From positions 106,328,501 through 106,392,500 of the forward strand of contig CM032230.1 in NCBI GenBank assembly GCA_019009955.1: 64,000 bases of DNA, read 5' to 3'. The notes below the pieces were generated by a model. The model made no database searches and was not told where the DNA came from. It saw only the letters and a program-made list of their open reading frames with translations. Of this stretch, positions 1 through 13,538 are shown piece by piece (positions within the stretch are counted from its first letter, which is position 1; every line of letters starts with the position of its first letter). This stretch comes from Riptortus pedestris (Eukaryota > Arthropoda > Insecta > Hemiptera > Alydidae). The position numbers and the translations under genes are program-made.

Positions 1-1769
1 GTCTGTACATTGATTTTTTTCACGAAATTTCAAGATAACTTTTCGTTTCACATGTCATAGACACCATAACTGCATTTTGTTTCTTTGGTGTCTGTTTGTT
101 TGTTTGTTTGTTTATTTGTTTGTTTGTTTGTTTGTTACCTTTTCACGCATAAACGGCTGAACCGAATTTTATGAAACTTGGTATGTATATTACTACTAAC
201 CCAACTTAGACTTTAGGCTATATTAATATTCTCTGAGACGAACAGGAGTGGGGGTTATAAGAGAGGCCTGAAATTAAAAATAGCGATATTTCGTTTCCTA
301 TTGGTTTCATGGCAAATATGCATATAACAAAAGTTGTTTATTTTGTTATTTAGAGTAACTTTTGTTATGTACACTTTTTTCGTATACCGAACTATAAAGG
401 TGTTATACGCTAAACATTATAGAGGGAGTCAACAATTTTATTTGGCACAAAGATTCAACCGAACTAAATAAAACTCGGTATATCTATTAGCACTAACGCT
501 TTCATTATAACAAGCCATACCAACATTTCTAGGGACGGGCAGGAGTGGGGGTTATAAGGGAAGCCAGAAATTAAAAATAGCGATATTTCGGTTCCTATTA
601 GTTTTTCGGTAAATATGAACATAGCAAAAGTTGTTTACTTTGTTATTTAGAGTAACATTTGTTATATACACTTTTTTCGTATACCGAATAATAAACGAGA
701 TATACGCTAAAATCTATAGCGGAAGTGAACAATTTTATTTGGGACAATAGACCCAACCGAAATAAATAAAACTCGGTATGTGTATTAGCACTAACGCTTT
801 CATTATAACAAACCATATCAACATTTCTAGGCACGGGCAGGAGTGGGGGTTATAAGGAATGCCTGAAATTAATAATAGCGGTATTTCGTTTCCTATTGGT
901 TTTTCGGCAATTATGAACATGACGATAAACAAGAACATTTCAATTGTATGAAGCATTTTAAAAACAAGTAGCTGTTTCATGAGGAGCAAAGTATATTACT
1001 CCCCCCCCCCTTCCTCTGTCTTTCACTGGAACATTAATTAATCGGAAGTAAGTAATTTCATCCTTTAATGTGTTTAAAGCATCAATTAATTCACAAAAAA
1101 CGAAAGTATTTAAACATACATAATTAGAATTGAAAATAGAATCTGAATATAAGGTAATGTTAGCGGAATTGAGAGTTAGCCGTTAGTCATGTTCTGTTGG
1201 TTAACCTGGAGCGTCGGGGAGGGGTGGGGAGACCTTCCTGTAATCTAGAACCTTTCTCACTCCCTCTTTCTTTCCTCAGTTGTTTTACACACTTTTTTCG
1301 TATACCGTATTATAAACGAGATATACGCTAAAACCTATAGCGGAAGTGAACAATTTTATTTGGGACAAAAGACCCAGCCGAAATAAATAAAACTCGGTAT
1401 GTGTATTAGCACTAACTCTTTCCTTATAATAAGCCATACTAACATTTCTAGGGACGGGCAGGAGTGGGGGTTATAAGGGAGGCCTGAAATTAATAATGGT
1501 GATATTTCGTTTCACCACAATATTTTGTGCTTAATAACTGAGATCTATGCATAATGCACAGGAGACGGGAAATATGACAATTTGGAGGACAGTGAAGACT
1601 TACATAAAAAATTAATTTTATTATTAACAAATGCCAACAACGGGTGTTAATCCTAAATAATGGGACGGGTAAAGGTGAAAATATTGTGCAAACTAAAGCC
1701 TTGCCAAAAAAATACCATCACCATTCAGCCTCAAATGAATTCCCGAGCGAAGCCGGGTATCTGAGCTAG
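1..1769 (+). mobile_element. Non-autonomous Helitron, 3' part
   Basis: The right end carries the textbook Helitron 3' terminus: a GC-rich hairpin (CCCGAGCGAAGCCGGG, 1742-1757), then CTAG at 1766-1769 followed by T. The body holds a TTTG/TTTA run (87-138), a block starting ACGGCTGAACCGAATTTTAT (151), and repeated units of about 298 bp that share AGGAGTGGGGGTTATAAG (about 243, 540, 838 and 1459). No Rep/helicase coding is visible, so it is non-autonomous. The left end lies outside the window. The flanking T begins the (TA)n tract of a HINE-like element, so the Helitron appears to have inserted into that microsatellite. Shown: terminus and repeats. Family knowledge: hairpin plus CTRR and A^T insertion. 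Confidence 0.7.
182..1515 (+). repeat. ~298-bp tandem repeat units inside the Helitron
   Basis: Three consecutive units with start-to-start spacing of 297 and 298 bases, read from the shared AGGAGTGGGGGTTATAAG motif. The third unit is interrupted after about 915 by unrelated sequence (including a C10 run near 1001), and the family resumes at about 1285-1515. Related units reappear in both orientations at 42.9-43.8 kb and 48.5-49.2 kb. Confidence 0.75.
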
Positions 1770-1770
1770 T

Positions 1771-2281
1771 ATATATATATATATATATATATTTGTTTGT
1801 TAACGCTCTAGCGGTAGCAATTTTTGTTTGATCGTTACCAAACTTCATATTTAAGCGTTTTATGTAAAAAGAAAGATCGAGTTCGTTAATGGCTGAAATC
1901 GGACCAGTGGGAGGGGGGGGGGTTTAGAGGGAGAGGATTTTTGAAAATTCGAAAGATCTCCGTTATTATACGTCGGATCGAAAAATTGTATAGAATCAAA
2001 CTTATTGTAAATTACATTTACTATAAATATTGATCTATACATTTATTCTGTATCTTGAATATTAACCGAAATATTTGCATTTGTATTGTGTGTGGTCGGC
2101 AGGAGTCGGCTATGTTCGGGACTATCCGCCGAGAGCTAGTACGGCCATTTCTGTAACTATTCGTCCCTCGTGAATAGGTCTAGAGATACCTTCCTACTAC
2201 TGTTATTATTAGGCAGATTTCTCTATTGTAAAACTTCACGTGGGAAATTTGCTTAGTTTACGCAACCCCTGCGTGACGGGC
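1771..2281 (+). mobile_element. HINE-like element, 3' part after its TA core
   Basis: Begins in the TA microsatellite and continues through the family's conserved interior (TTAACGCTCTAGCGGT at 1800; TCGGATCGAAAAATTGTATA at about 1974) to the subterminal repeat GGGAAATTTGCTTAG, the ACGCA/TGCGT hairpin and terminal GACGGGC before a T-run. The 5' half is missing on the left, where the Helitron 3' end abuts the TA tract. Confidence 0.7.
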
Positions 2282-2288
2282 TTTTTTT

Positions 2289-3998
2289 TTTTTTATAATG
2301 TAATGGACTATATAATTCCCAATCATAGAAAGTATTCTGTCTTCCAAACCATTTGTAGCAGCTGTTTAGTCTCATATTAGTACATATTGCATTCAGCAAA
2401 GAATATCATATATTTACAGAGCAGAGTTGATAAATACCAGAAATAACTGGGTGTACCTCCTCAGCATTCATCCTTCTAAATTATTCATTTATGATAATTA
2501 AACAAATTCAAATTCCTGAGAATAACACTTCATTAATAAAAGTATAAGCATAACATAATATAACTGATAGGACAAAGGAAGTATTCCCACACCTACCTGG
2601 GCTCCAGGTGCCAACCTACCACTTATTTAGGATTTCAATCCTGTGCTACATTAAATTATATTAACAGATCTGATTACATTATCTTCACAATACTTAAACT
2701 GTTTGTTCAAATAATTTTCATGTTTTAATTAAATAAAGTATTAAATACACTTAAAGACAAACTGCCTTTCTCATGAATTAATGATTGGGAGAAGAGAACT
2801 TGATGCAATCTGTTACTGATGTTAAAAAAATAGAATAGATTTGAATTATTAAGGATAAAATATTAACATAGATTTGAGTTAATTTATCCAGGTGAGGTAC
2901 CTGGTAGTTCATATTGGAAAGAATGGTTGTAACTCTTTTAGACAATACATAAAATCCAATTAAATGACTTTAGACTATTTGTTGAGAAACGTAAATATTA
3001 GTTGAGACAGGTATCTAATATTAGTTCAAGGATCCACCTTGAAAAGTCAAGGAAGATATCATTTCTAATATATGACACTTTATTAGACAAGTCTAATACC
3101 TATTGTAAAAAAAAAACCAAAAAAAAATGGATGTAGCAAAATAGTAATTATAATTTCACTCTGTATAAAGAAGATATTACCTACTATTAGTCTAGATTAG
3201 TTTTTCCTTAAATTGCATAGCACATTGTATTCTTACTAACTAATTTTTGTTTGATAATTTATAAACTCAATATTTAAGTGCTTTATATAAAGCTAAGAGT
3301 TTGAAGGGGGTTCAATCAAAAATTTAAATCATCTCCATTCTTTTGAGTTGGGTTAAAACATTTTGTAACCAATCTTGGTAAGAATTTAATTCTCATAACT
3401 ATATATGTTTTCTCGCGAACTCAGATATTAGCAAATATGTTCCTACTTTTTTTAGTTTTCAGCCTTCACATTAAGAAAATATTTCTTTACAGTTGAAATA
3501 TTGTTTTTCACTGGATCTTTACTCGGTGAGATACTGATAAATGATAATACCATGAAGGAACGTTCTAGCTTTAGGACCTTAATTTTTGTTTGATCCATGT
3601 CATACTTCATATTTAAATATTCTACATACAAACTAAAGGTTCTGCTCAATTTTATTAGAAGTTGAACCAGTTGAAGTGATCCACTGTTTGAGGATCAGTG
3701 AAAGAGACTACAAATTAGTAACTCTTGTAAAATTCTGAATCTCAACTTAAAAAAAAAAAAAAAGTCTCTGCTTTTATAAATATATAAAAAGTATTTCCAT
3801 AGTAATATAATTCACAGAACGAAATGAATAAATAGCCTTGAACTTAATGCAGGTTTAACTAAAAATACATGCAAGGTCAGAAAAGGGAATCATCAGAAAG
3901 TGGGTCAAATGATGAGGGGAGTTCCCTTAGAGTAAATGAGTAAAATGGAAGGACAAATAGTCACTCACTACTTAACCCTTCACCCTCTAGGAAACCAT
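2289..3998. other. Gene-free AT-rich stretch with fossil HINE pieces
   Basis: No coding region is supported. Two eroded pieces of the HINE interior can be recognised at about 3238-3440 (TTTTTGTTTGATAATTTATA, then ACTCAATATTTAAGTG) and 3578-3660 (TTTTTGTTTGATCC, then TTCATATTTAAATATTC). They are much more diverged than copies further right, so this family has been active over a long period. Confidence 0.45.
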
Positions 3999-5152
3999 CT
4001 CAGGTTAGCCATGGGAGTTAACCCTAGAACTACCAAGGGGGGGGCTCCTCGAGCCCACAACGTTTTGTTTTTGTTCCCTATCACCCAATTTTAATGGGAT
4101 ATTTTTGATATTTTATGTATTCCTCAGAAAAACATCCTAGAGTGAGGGCATAACAATAAAATTAAATAAAAAAATTTCTATGTTGAGAAAAAAATTTTTT
4201 TTTGACGTGTGGGCTCGAGGAGCCCCCCCCCTTGGCAATGCAAGGGGTAGTTATACACTTAAGTACCAAGGGGGGGGCTCCTCGAGCCCACTGATATTTA
4301 ATACTACTTTTAACTAGTAATTCAAGTGTTATTAATTATATTGCTCAAATAATAATTACTTTGATGTAATTTTAACATACACAAACCTTCTCAAGTTTTT
4401 TTTTTCTCAAAAAGAAATATATATATTCTCCCCAAATAATTTTTTTTTCATATAAAAATATATTACTGAGATGGTTATAATTATTGCTCCTGATAGGTAC
4501 TTTTTTAGAAAAGAGAAGATTTTCTAGTTTTTCCCAACTAGGGGAACAGTTAGTCCATGCTGCATCCTGGATAAACACTCGGAAAAAAAATTATTGTGCA
4601 AAAGCACCGATAATTGCATTACGAATCTGATAATTATATTTTCTTAAATTATTATTCTATTATAATGTTATAATAACTTAGATATAGATAACTTTTTATT
4701 CTAACAAGGTTTAGATATGTTCCTCCAGTAGAATAAAATTACATTTAATTTAAAGTCATCCTTTTTTCCCCATCCGAACTTTTTTTTTAATTTATTTTTA
4801 TTTTTGTATTTAATTTTTTTTTTTCACAGGTGTCATAAGAAACGTTCATTAAACATAATCCAATAGAAATAAAAATTTTAAAAAAATTATAGAACCAAAA
4901 TAAAAGGTTTTTAAGGTTGTGGGCTCGAGGAGCCCGACCCCCCTTGGTAATCCATGCGACCTGGGAGAGGTCGGTAATACTAGGGTTAAGGAGTTGGTTA
5001 AGGACATGGTAATCCATGGAGTGGCTTGTTTATTACTCGAGTGGGTAATAGACATTTACTAAATAAAATCTAGAGCCCCATTCTAGTCAAAAACGAGTGG
5101 TAACCTGTCCCAATTTCCCATTTAGCATAAAGTGGATTACAATAAATAACAC
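3999..5152 (+). mobile_element. tRNA-derived SINE split by a piggyBac-type insertion
   Basis: The 5' piece CTCAGGTTAGCCATGGGAGT (3999-4018) matches the head of the window's SINE family. After the TTAA-flanked insert the same element continues (4990-5152): GGTAATCC, the degenerate B-box area GTGGCTTG, the GTGGTAACCTG block and the AGTGGATTACAATAAATAA tail. The rest of the SINE consensus is accounted for in order, so this is one copy split in two. Confidence 0.7.
4018..4989. mobile_element. piggyBac-type non-autonomous element with TTAA ends
   Basis: Starts TTAACCCTAG (4018-4027) and ends CTAGGGTTAA (4980-4989): the TTAA target duplication and CCCTAG tips characteristic of piggyBac transposons. 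Subterminal G-run motifs around GGGCTCCTCGAGCCC occur four times in alternating orientation (4045, 4210, 4270, 4920). A further TTAA at 4259-4262 divides it into a 245-bp unit and a 731-bp unit, so it may be two elements side by side or one with a duplicated end. No transposase is visible. Flanking SINE sequence reads across the insertion with one TTAA. Confidence 0.7.
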
Positions 5153-5385
5153 ACACTAGAAAACAACTTATGCCAGATTATATTTATATTTCTCTTGGTT
5201 ACCTCAAATTATTATGGGTTCTAATATGTGTGCTGCTACAATTCTAGCAACAATTGAATGTAGATTTTTTCTGAAAACATACAATGAGAGATAGTGGGGT
5301 TCTAACATAACTTGGAAGGAACAAAGCAATATTGATAATATTTAGATTTTAAAAAAAGATAGAAGAAAAGGAAGGCATTCTTTGC

Positions 5386-5497
5386 TTTTAAGAGATTTAA
5401 CTTAGGGAAAATCAGCTATTGAGGTTGTACTAATGACACGATTTTTGAAAAATGTCCATTGATCCTACCCAGAAGATGGAAAAAATGAGGTCTGTTC

Positions 5498-5545
<48 letters not shown>

Positions 5546-5998
5546 CTTAAATATCAAGTTTTGTTTTTATAAGACCTCTATTTTGCTAGATACATGCAAA
5601 TTCATTATGTGATCAATTAAGGTTTTACATTTTTGTCTCGAAAATGTTCATTTGAATTTTTACTATACTCGATATTTAACCATTTCTGTCAACACTAAAG
5701 ATCACATTTGTTTTTAGCGAAATCAGACCAGGAATGGGAGGGGTTTATAGAGTGGGGATTCAAAAATTCAAAAGATCTGAGATGTGATGAGTTGGATCAA
5801 AATATGTTATAGAATCAATCTTGGTGAGATATTGATGCTCTACAATCGTCCTATAAATTTTTGTGAAACACAATTATTAAGCTAGTAATTTGTACTTTCT
5901 GCTTTTCAGTCCGAATATGTGGTGACATGAGAACACTACGGAACCATACCAGCTTGTGGGAAATCTGCTTAGCTTACGCAGCCCCTGTGTAACAGAAT
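5386..5998 (+). mobile_element. Diverged HINE-like element
   Basis: The 5' end (TTTTAAGAGATTTAAC, then CAGCTATTGAGG) is a mutated form of the family's TTTTAGCAGATTTCCC terminus. It has a TA core at 5503-5544. The 3' end has GGGAAATCTGCTTAG, an ACGCAG/CTGTGT hairpin and a degraded tip. Many substitutions mark it as an old copy. Confidence 0.65.
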
Positions 5999-8900
5999 GT
6001 TTCACATCTACCAAAAGCTTTAATTTAATAACCGATTGGAGTAACTTTAATAGGCCTAGAAAGAGATTATAATTAACTTTAGACAGTGGGATATTCTCTT
6101 TAATTTGTAAAAATGTATAATAATTACCTTTGACTTATTGCAGAGTAGTATGAGCAAGAAATAACTCAAAAGTAATATTTTTTTTTATATATTTGAGCAG
6201 CGGGCTCCAGGAGTGACATTTTTCTCCATTACAATCTCTGGCCTGAAATGATTATATATTTGTTTTCAATGTGGTTGCATCTTGGAATAACTGTGCAACT
6301 CATTCACTGGTATTATATCCAATATTGGTTATTAGTTATTTAAGACAGAAACAGCTCTGCTTCAATTCTGAGTCATCTGATGAATCACATAAATTTTGCA
6401 AATATAAACAATAAGGCTAACGAAAAATTTGCTTGCATCAAATAAAATTTGAGTTTAAAAATCTGTTTTCAGAAATCATATTTTGTTTTTCAAAGGTCAC
6501 AGATTTAACTAAGTGTGTCCAAATAAAATCGATCCCAGTACTTCTCAAAATCGTACTAAGAATTCCTACATGTTGTCAGCCAGTTACATAGAAGCTTAAT
6601 AAGATTATTGATATAATCCTCTCTCAAAAAGATAATGTCTCTTGAAAATGTAGCACATAGAAAATGCATCATAATTATTATAATTGGTCATTGTTGTACT
6701 TACGTGTAAAAGACAAAAAATTGATATATAAATGTAATTGATGAATATAACTTCTCCAAATGACAAATAATCTTAACTGAGAGGATATGCTATAAGTTAT
6801 TAGAAGATACTGAGGGAGTACCAGAGTTTTTCAATGTGTGGTTTCATGATGCTCAATCGCACGTTGACTATCCTCCATTAAGCAGCTGCTGACAAAGACA
6901 TATGAATATGATGAGGAACTAAAACACTCTTTCATATATTTTTTCTAACACTGAATGGCATTAAAAGACAGGTGAATGTTCTTGAAGGGATTGTTATTGG
7001 AATGTACTTTTATTAAGCCAAAATGAGATTAAGCATTACTCGTACCTTCAAATTTACCAGTTGCTCAAGACAAGGCAATGAATGGGCTAGCCAGTGCAAC
7101 TACTTCCTCTAGTAAATAATATTAATTCAAGTGTAAGTTTTCTTCCTGTGAGCTATTTTCCAAATGAAGCTGGGAATCAGTTGAGTTTGCAGTCTTTGTG
7201 AGTTAAAATATTTTGACATTATGAAAACTCTAATTGAGTGTCAGCTGGTTAATTGTATTGTGCATCAATAATTTCAATTCTTAAAGCTATCTTCCTCCAG
7301 TTATTGGGACCTTCACTTTTTGTACTCTGAAGTGATTACTGATTTTTTATATTTATAGCAGAAGTTTGCTTTTGATTGTTTAAGTTACACAATTTGTAAG
7401 AAAAAATATGCATACAGTGGACCTTCATGATAACGGCTTGTTATACTATTGGTTAGGGTATAATTTGGGTTTACCTCTAGTCCGACGTTCTTATTAGTCT
7501 AAAAGTAAATAGCCCATTATATTTTTTTTTTGTTTACCTACATTCCTAATGAGCAGGTGATCCAAAAGTACAGTGATCCTCCTATTTGAAGATTCCTTAC
7601 GAACAATTGGATTATTTAGAAACTTGGATAGCAAAAAATATATGAATAAGTTTCTTTGCTGTCTTTCTAAAAACCAGATCAACAATTTAGAATTTTTAAA
7701 GAAATATCCCAGAATGTCGTTTGTTCACCTAAAATATTTCAGCTTGCCATAGAACTAAAAACAAAAAAAAAAATGAATAAATGTTGTTTGACACTAACCA
7801 CACAGCAAAAGGTGTATCCTAATGATGAAGCTGATTTAAGCTAGAAATATCTCAACATTGGCTGACACTGTACATGTGTTTGGGTGAGAGATGCAAGAAC
7901 AAGCACTCAGAACAACATATAAGGCAACTTACCTTGAAGTATAAATGATCTATTTTTTTGAGGGAATACAATACATTTCCTACTCCAACAGTAATAGAAT
8001 GAAATATAAATACTTATGAAAAGCAGAAAAATCAATAATCAATGAAATTTTTTTTTCCTATAGTGCAGTACCTCAGTAGTATAGGAAATTATTTCCCATG
8101 CTCCATCATTAATGATAATACATGGTATATAAGCATATTTTTTCTGTTTTTTTTTTTTAAACAGCATCAAATCAAATTATAATTTTTCTATTGGAAGAAA
8201 AAATCATTATAAAGAGTAAATGAAATTAACAATTATGTAACTATAAATAATAATAAAATTTGAAAAAAATAATAATGAAGTAGAAATAATAAAATTGATA
8301 TTTAGATGAAGTTTAAAACAGTTTAGGCATCAGTTCAACTCAACTTTAAAGATTGCCACAAAGCCATAGTTGTGATCAAACAATAATTGCAGTTTAGCAT
8401 CAGGCCAACTCGGTTCTGAAAAACTATGTTTTAAATTAATGTTGTCCGTTGTCTGTCATAAAGTTTACACATGTATATTATGTGGTCAAAAGTTTGTATA
8501 GTTTCATTATACCAGCCCCCCCTTATAATGAAAATAATTTTTAATTGGTCAATGTCCAGTACTTGAGTAAACAGTACATTTATGCATTTCATTTGTTTTC
8601 TTTTATGTACAGTTTTAATGAACCCACATAGATATCTACTTTTTGTTGTGCTCATCCAATCTCCATCACATAAATCAGTGATTGTTCTTTCAAAAATTGC
8701 TTTACAGTTTGCGGTGTAAGTTGAAATAATGTCTAGGTCATCATTTAAGTCAAAGTGATATTAAAGCTCAAATATTTATGAGACCAGAAACTTCATTAGC
8801 CTTGCAGAATGATAATAATAATAAGTCTATGTAAACAAGACTTAAAAATTAAATTTAAGGAGATATAAGAAGTTTAGCGATACTTTTGATATAAGTGAAT

Positions 8901-11900
8901 GATTAGAAGTGTGGGTTCTCATTTTTGAATACAAAAATATTAAATAGCAGTTAATATTAGAAATAATTGCTGTACATTTCCTAATATATTAGCTAATATA
9001 ATATTTTTTAGTTTGAAGCATGACCACGAATATATACAATATATGTAATTGTATTACCCTCTCACTCTCTCTCTAAACGTGATTTTGACCATTAATGATC
9101 CTAACACTGATTTTTACTTGAGGTTGAAATCTAAAAATTACAAATTACTTTGCTTATTTTCAAGTTAAATAAAACTATCCATAATAATAATTGCAAACAT
9201 TTTATTTCCAAGAAGATTGGATGTTTAACATTTTTACACAGACAATAAGGGAGATATTTCCAGTTCTAGTCTTTACTTCTTCTTTAAAATCCCAGGCCTC
9301 TGGGTCTGATTTCACCCATTCTTGAACTGAATTTTTATATGAAATATTTAAATATTGAGGTTGGTAATGCATAAACAAAAAATCCAGTCTTTAGAGTGGT
9401 AACAAGCAAATATGATTATGGTGCATTCAGGAATCAATAAAAGCTTACATAAACAATGTCTCAAAAATCGAGTAAAATGAGCACCTAAAAAGAGCCATGA
9501 CACATTTAAAATATCAGAAATACCATAAAATAAATTAATTTGTGGTACCGATATTAAAAACCATGCATCAGTTTTCAAAAGTTTTTACCAGTGAATTAAA
9601 TAATGATAAACGGATATCTCAAACATGTATATGAAAAGTATTATAAGGTGTAAATTTATAAGACAGTTATCAAACCAATAGTGAAATCAAGAACCTCACC
9701 AGAAAAAGTAAGAGAACCTTTCTGGTCTGGAAGAGGGGAGCTCGTAGAAAAACATTTGGAACCATTAAAGAGCAACGAAGATGAAGTGTTAGAAGCATAC
9801 TGGGTTAACTACTACTACTACTGATTATTCTATGACAAATCAATACCATTTTTGCTATTAATGTTATACTAGAGTAGCCGGCTCACATTAAAAGAAATAA
9901 CCCAGAAAGTTGCTTAAGGAAAGTTGTATGGCACACCAGATATGGGGAGGAGAGAGGCTGGTCAGGGCAATGATGGGTATAAGACAAGCTTCTCTCAAGC
10001 TACGTAGAAAAAAAAGTGAAGGAACCTTTCCGCTGACTGCAGCAAATAATCTATGATGGTGTCAGAACTCCTGGTTACACAAGGACTTAACTCTCTGTAA
10101 ATAATCATTTATAATTTTTTTTCTGATATCTCATATCTCAACATATGCAGATGATAATAATATTATAGCTCCTTACGTTCTCTAGAAATAAGGACAGTTA
10201 ACTCTAAAATATGTTTCATATATTAAAATAGAATTATGAGGCATCCCACTAGATAATTTTGTATGGGTCCCCACATGAAAAAAATTGTTATCAGGGTATC
10301 AAAGACAAAACAAAAAAAAATGTTAATACTTATATCTGTTATGATGTAGAGAAACATATGCTTAATCTTTATAAATATGTTCTATCAAACATATCCAAAA
10401 CATGATGTTCAGCCATCTTTTGAAGAAAATTTGGGGTATATACAAAAATGAACGCTCACTTTTAGACTATGTATTTCAACACATAGTCACATAAGGGCAC
10501 TAATGATTTCAAAGACATAATAAATACTATTAATAAACATGGTCTTACAATAAATATTTAACAGCCTATTTTCTAGGTATTTATAATACCAAAAGTTTAT
10601 ACACAAAATGTCTTAACCTAAGACTAGACAATGCATTTATTTATAAATAATTTTGTGTAAAAAATTTCACATGAACATAACTCTAAAAGCTCTAAATTAC
10701 AAAAACTGCTAGTATATTTATAAATATTATATACAATGTTCCTATATTATAAATAAATTTACAATCTCTCTATGTCTGATCTTAAACCATTCCATTTGTA
10801 ATCTAAAATATATATATATATTTAGGACTCTATTTGATATGTGAACTAAAGCTAGGGTACAAAAATGTTTTTATATATTTTATATATATATTTATTTTTA
10901 TTCGTGCATTTTATAACCATTTCAAATTTTCAAAGATTCACTGTGAATTATTGTCAGAAAATGTGAAAAATAAAGCAGTGAAATTAACCGATTGCACACA
11001 CGAAAAAAAAATGTTCTGTTACATTCACATTGTGACATGAATATGTACAAGTTTTAAAAAAGAAGCAAATATATTCATTTTTTTACATTTGAGCAACATA
11101 ATCTAAAATCTACATAAAAAGAATAATGGCATCTGTATTTAACATTTTATATTTTAAGCATCCACATTTTCAAAAGTGTCAAAGTTTAAAAAAAATCGTT
11201 GTCCATTTAAGATTGGTTGGATTTCATTTTCATTTTCAAATTACTTTTTACTAAAATTTTCTATTTATTTGTTTTATTTGGAGGAAACATAATTGGAAGA
11301 GCTGCAATAACAATTTTAAACATTCTATTAAAATACATTATCAAGCAATAATTAAGTCTTAGTAATTTACATTCAGTATTAATGTTTGAATAGCATGATA
11401 ATAAAAACAAATCTAAAAGCAACATATCACAGACAATCTAATCACGCTAATATGGATGTTTTCAGCTATTCGGTTTTTTTGTTCAAAATGTTCGTTGTCT
11501 TCATAGCAGTCAAACTTTAAAAATTAGTTTGTACTCTTGTCATACCATTAGTGGCTGGTAACTTCATTGTCACTGAAAGAAATTTACTGTGGGCAAGTAG
11601 TCATTTCATGGTATGTGATGAGCAAATAATTTCAATGTTCTTAAATTCACGTTGTAATTTTCCCATTGAAACACTTGAACCAATTGGTTAAGTCTATATT
11701 TAGCAATTGTAATGACATTTTATTAAGTCAGTGATCATACACTATTTAATTTATAACTATTGGTATACATACAAAACATTTAAAAAGACGTAGCTTAGCT
11801 AGGATTACAAGGAATTCATGATGAAGCAGTAAAAAATATTAATACTTTTATTAAGTGTAAAATAAATTTATTTTATTTATAACAAAGTCACAACATAACA

Positions 11901-12815
11901 ATATATCTATAATCATATTGATGAATCGTAAATAGCATCACTAATGTAATTATATGTAATAATTTTAAATTGAATCAACAAGAAAATACAACTTTACAAT
12001 ATTTAAACTACCAATGAAGTTTGTGAAATATAATGGTATAAACTATGTCAATTATAAAAAATAGTATTTAATATTTCAAAGCAAGGCTGTCTTGCATTCC
12101 TACACCCTCCCTTTTTTAAAGGAGAGTGCAAATAAAAATGTGAAAAACAACATTTTCATTCAAGAATTGTGAATAAGAATTTTGAAAATTAATAAATTAA
12201 TCTAGTGTAATTGGAATGTATTGGCAATTGGACCTAACCCAAGGAATTCTAAAAAAAATGTATATCCTAATCTATGATTTCTTTAAGAGAATTTCCACTT
12301 ACAGAACACACTATTATACAAAGCTGCAAGGTATCCACCTATGTCACGGCCAAGGCAACTTTTCATATTCATTCTAATTCAGTCTAAATAAAAACTCCAT
12401 TCTTAAAATATGAACTATCCTCAAAACTTGTAGATTTAAGTTTTATCCGGCAGGACTAAATAATGGTCCTGGAGGGGGAAGGTTCAGGGTAAAAAAATGA
12501 AGTTGTTAATTATTCCTTAAGGATACAGAAAATATGTATAGAACTTTTTTTTGTTCATTTTTCATACAATCAATGGAAAAAAAGATATTTGTAATTTTTT
12601 TATTTTTTTTTACTTCCTAAACAACCACCATTCGGGGTAGTTTTAAACTGTCAATGAACTGCACTTACAATACACCTTCTAAAACTTAAAGTAATTAATT
12701 TCTTTCTAATAAAATTTTTTTCTTCTAAATATAATATCACAAATAGGTGATGGGCCAGAATTTTTAAAACACCTCTCTCTTCAACTATCTTTTATTATTA
12801 TAACGGTCTAAATGT
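5999..12815. other. Gene-free AT-rich stretch
   Basis: I see no supported gene, RNA gene or transposon end here. Reading frames are short and AT-biased with no recognisable domain. There are only homopolymer runs and short TA tracts (for example 10807-10822). Distant exons of the flanking plus-strand kinesin-like gene could lie here, but none could be recognised. Confidence 0.5.
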
Positions 12816-12819
12816 TTTG

Positions 12820-12955
12820 TGTTTTTCAATTTAAAGCCCTTCCTTACTGAAATAGTAGTCAGCCCATGGTCTAAAGAGACGTCCTTTCTCTAAACTATCT
12901 TTCTCGGCCATGGGCTGACCACAATTTAAGTGTCGAAAATTAGTTAAATTGAAAA
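12820..12955. repeat. Small fold-back sequence
   Basis: A perfect 12-bp inverted repeat, GTCAGCCCATGG (12858-12869) and CCATGGGCTGAC (12908-12919), encloses 38 bases. Flanking AT-rich sequences (TTTTCAATTTAAA, then TTAAATTGAAAAT) extend the symmetry imperfectly. It may be a MITE or a stable hairpin. Confidence 0.5.
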
Positions 12956-13538
12956 TTTGAAACCTGTAGAGAGATAAAAAAATGAGCTGATGAAAATTAA
13001 AAATCTTAGATCAATGCTTATTTGCGATTTGATTATAAATATTCTTGGGTCATTAGTGTATTATTATAAACATTCAATTGTTGAAAAGTGAGAGTGCAAA
13101 AGGAGATACAGAGTATGCACTGTTAAATGTATATTTAATAATGGAGGAGGACTGCTTCAAATACCTTTAAAAGAAAAATTAATGGGAATTAAGTGTTATT
13201 TTTTACTTCATACTTTCATCCCATTAAATTACTTCAACTTGAATGATTAAGTAATTTATTTTTTTTATAGTAGTTATCAGAAATAGTAAGACATAAACAC
13301 TAGATGCAAACAAATTGTATTACACTCATAATTATTCTGATAATAATAAAATAAATATGATGTTAATGAATTGTGTCTACTTTAAAATAATTCACAAAAA
13401 ATCTTTAACAATTATTCAATATACAATAAATTTAGGAGTAGAAATGTTTTAAATTAATGTATATAAATTTAATTTTTATTTTCAGAAAGAATAATCATGA
13501 AAATGTTACTGGTGTAGTTGATGTCAATTTTGAAAGTA

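Noticed and set aside
1860..2042. Similar open frames encoding FIVN...FFDPT...NNGD at 1.9, 37.8 and 42.0 kb
   Set aside because: They are the conserved HINE interior read by chance. The same DNA carries stops and frameshifts in other copies.
4372..5017. Minus-strand frames in the piggyBac-type element as transposase
   Set aside because: They lack any piggyBac motif (no Asp catalytic blocks, no Cys-rich tail) and run across terminal repeats.
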